Positions 63,237 to 64,000 of a stretch of DNA of 64,000 nt are shown here, one piece after another; the stretch's first letter is position 1, and every line of letters starts with the position of its first letter. The notes below the pieces were generated by a model. It worked only from the letters and a program-made list of their open reading frames with translations, was not told the DNA's origin and did not search any database. Origin of the DNA: Pegethrix bostrychoides GSE-TBD4-15B (lineage in GTDB: Bacteria > Cyanobacteriota > Cyanobacteriia > Elainellales > Elainellaceae); assembly GCA_019359155.1 (NCBI GenBank), contig JAHHHV010000073.1, forward strand, positions 1 through 64,000, given 5' to 3'. The translations under genes and the position numbers were made by a program.

Positions 63237-64000
63237 TCGCAGCCGACAGCGACTGGCCTATTGGTTCACCCTATCGATGGGGGGAATTTTGATTTTCTTT
63301 GCCACTGTCGTTTACTCGCGAGAAGGCCAAGATCAGCTGCGATCATTTGACCAATCGCTCTATTCACGCAGCAAAGCAATCGCCGCTGCTAGCAGCTATC
63401 GACTAGAACAAACTCAGGAACAAGCTCAGCGGCAGTGGCAGGTTGAATTGGCGCAGAGCAAGTCGCCCGATGAGATCGTCTACATCCGCTGGTACGACGC
63501 TGAACGCCGGCTCCAGCAGTTTATCGGCGATGCATCGGCTCAGCAGTCAGTTGGGAAGCTGGGCTTTGCCACGATTGTTGACCGGCAGCTCCGACAGGCA
63601 ACGCTGCCGGTCTATCGTCAGCGGCAGTTGATTGGCTATTTGCAAGTGGCCGTGTCAATTGCGCCCGTTCAGGCAGAGCTTCAGCGAACGCAGCTATTTT
63701 TGGCGCTGGGGGTTCCCGCGACGCTCGGCTTGATTGGTTTAGCAGGCTGGCTGTTGGGTGGCTTGGCGATGCAGCCGATCCGACGATCCTATGACCAGCT
63801 ACAGCGGTTTACGGCAGATGCGTCGCACGAGCTCCGCGCTCCGCTGGCGGCAATTTTGAGCAATGCTCAAGTCGGTCTGCTCGCCCCGGCAGATGATCTG
63901 GTTCAGCCTCGGCAGCGGCTAGACAAAATTGTGGAGACCACCAAGCGGATGAACTGTCTAGTCAACAACCTGCTGTTTTTGGCACGGCACGATGGCTTGA
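63229..64000 (+). CDS. Sensor histidine kinase, N-terminal part (cut by window end)
   Basis: At least 257 residues. N-terminal transmembrane helix (WFTLSMGGILIFFATVVY), a periplasmic region of about 130 residues, second transmembrane helix (LFLALGVPATLGLIGLAGWLLGGLAM), then the dimerisation/phosphoacceptor H-box FTADASHELRAPLAAIL. The ATPase domain lies beyond the window. ATG 63229 overlaps the regulator stop, showing translational coupling. Cognate kinase of the OmpR-type regulator. Confidence 0.92.
   Translation, partial: MFNRSRQRLAYWFTLSMGGILIFFATVVYSREGQDQLRSFDQSLYSRSKAIAAASSYRLEQTQEQAQRQWQVELAQSKSPDEIVYIRWYDAERRLQQFIGDASAQQSVGKLGFATIVDRQLRQATLPVYRQRQLIGYLQVAVSIAPVQAELQRTQLFLALGVPATLGLIGLAGWLLGGLAMQPIRRSYDQLQRFTADASHELRAPLAAILSNAQVGLLAPADDLVQPRQRLDKIVETTKRMNCLVNNLLFLARHDGL

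Overview
The window is chromosomal DNA of a cyanobacterium of moderately high GC. The evidence is the set of oxygenic-photosynthesis genes (petC-petA; rubA-ycf48-psbE-psbF-psbL-psbJ; psbB-psbT; psbM; a PsbP-like lipoprotein), a valyl-tRNA synthetase carrying the cyanobacterial CAAD membrane domain, and several proteins known only from cyanobacteria (Sll0314-type TPR protein, DUF1995, DUF1400 hydrolase). The glycosyltransferase/acetyltransferase cluster resembles hormogonium-polysaccharide genes, which would suit a filamentous, Leptolyngbya-like organism; that is inference.

Layout. 1-6.5 kb: M1 aminopeptidase (cut by the window edge), glycogen debranching-type enzyme, 2-Cys peroxiredoxin with a palindromic operator, HAD phosphatase, Ser/Thr kinase. 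6.9-13.4 kb: Maf, PsbP-like lipoprotein, a degenerate metallo-beta-lactamase-fold protein, a response regulator behind two abutting palindromes, rsmG, an ABC ATPase, a TPR protein and a secreted cysteine-repeat protein. 13.8-23.5 kb: petC-petA, pentapeptide-repeat protein, SpoIID-like protein, rnz, bioY-lspA, then rubA-ycf48-psbEFLJ. 23.5-26.8 kb: a long AT-rich gap followed by a three-gene polysaccharide cluster. 26.8-45.9 kb: gltA, recN, an AarF/UbiB kinase, valS with CAAD, cobA and a sirohydrochlorin chelatase (siroheme pathway), DUF1995, a PPP phosphatase, a glycosyltransferase, a DUF1400 hydrolase, an NfeD-SPFH pair and a CheY-like regulator. 45.9-56 kb: metK, a HAD phosphatase, rpsA, nrdR, psbT, psbB, a divergent [2Fe-2S] protein, psbM, a tandem universal stress protein, a quinone reductase-like protein and rpe. 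56-64 kb is the most accessory part: a secreted S8 peptidase with an altered catalytic site, a 568-base gap of foreign look, an APC permease, a lipoprotein-anchored methyltransferase, a Tat-type DUF362 protein, a decayed ISAs1 transposase fragment and a two-component system cut by the window end.

The photosynthesis genes cover electron transfer (cytochrome b6f Rieske protein and cytochrome f) and photosystem II (CP47, cytochrome b559, small subunits, and the assembly factors RubA and Ycf48). Six psb genes are short; four of them (psbF, psbL, psbJ, psbM) and psbT are under 45 codons and were read directly from the DNA.

The most unusual feature seen at window scale is a scatter of perfect or near-perfect tandem duplications with 10-16 base units. 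They occur in most intergenic gaps with arbitrary unit length, and inside several genes with unit lengths of 12 or 15 bases, which keep the reading frame. No tRNA, rRNA, CRISPR array or complete insertion sequence was found.
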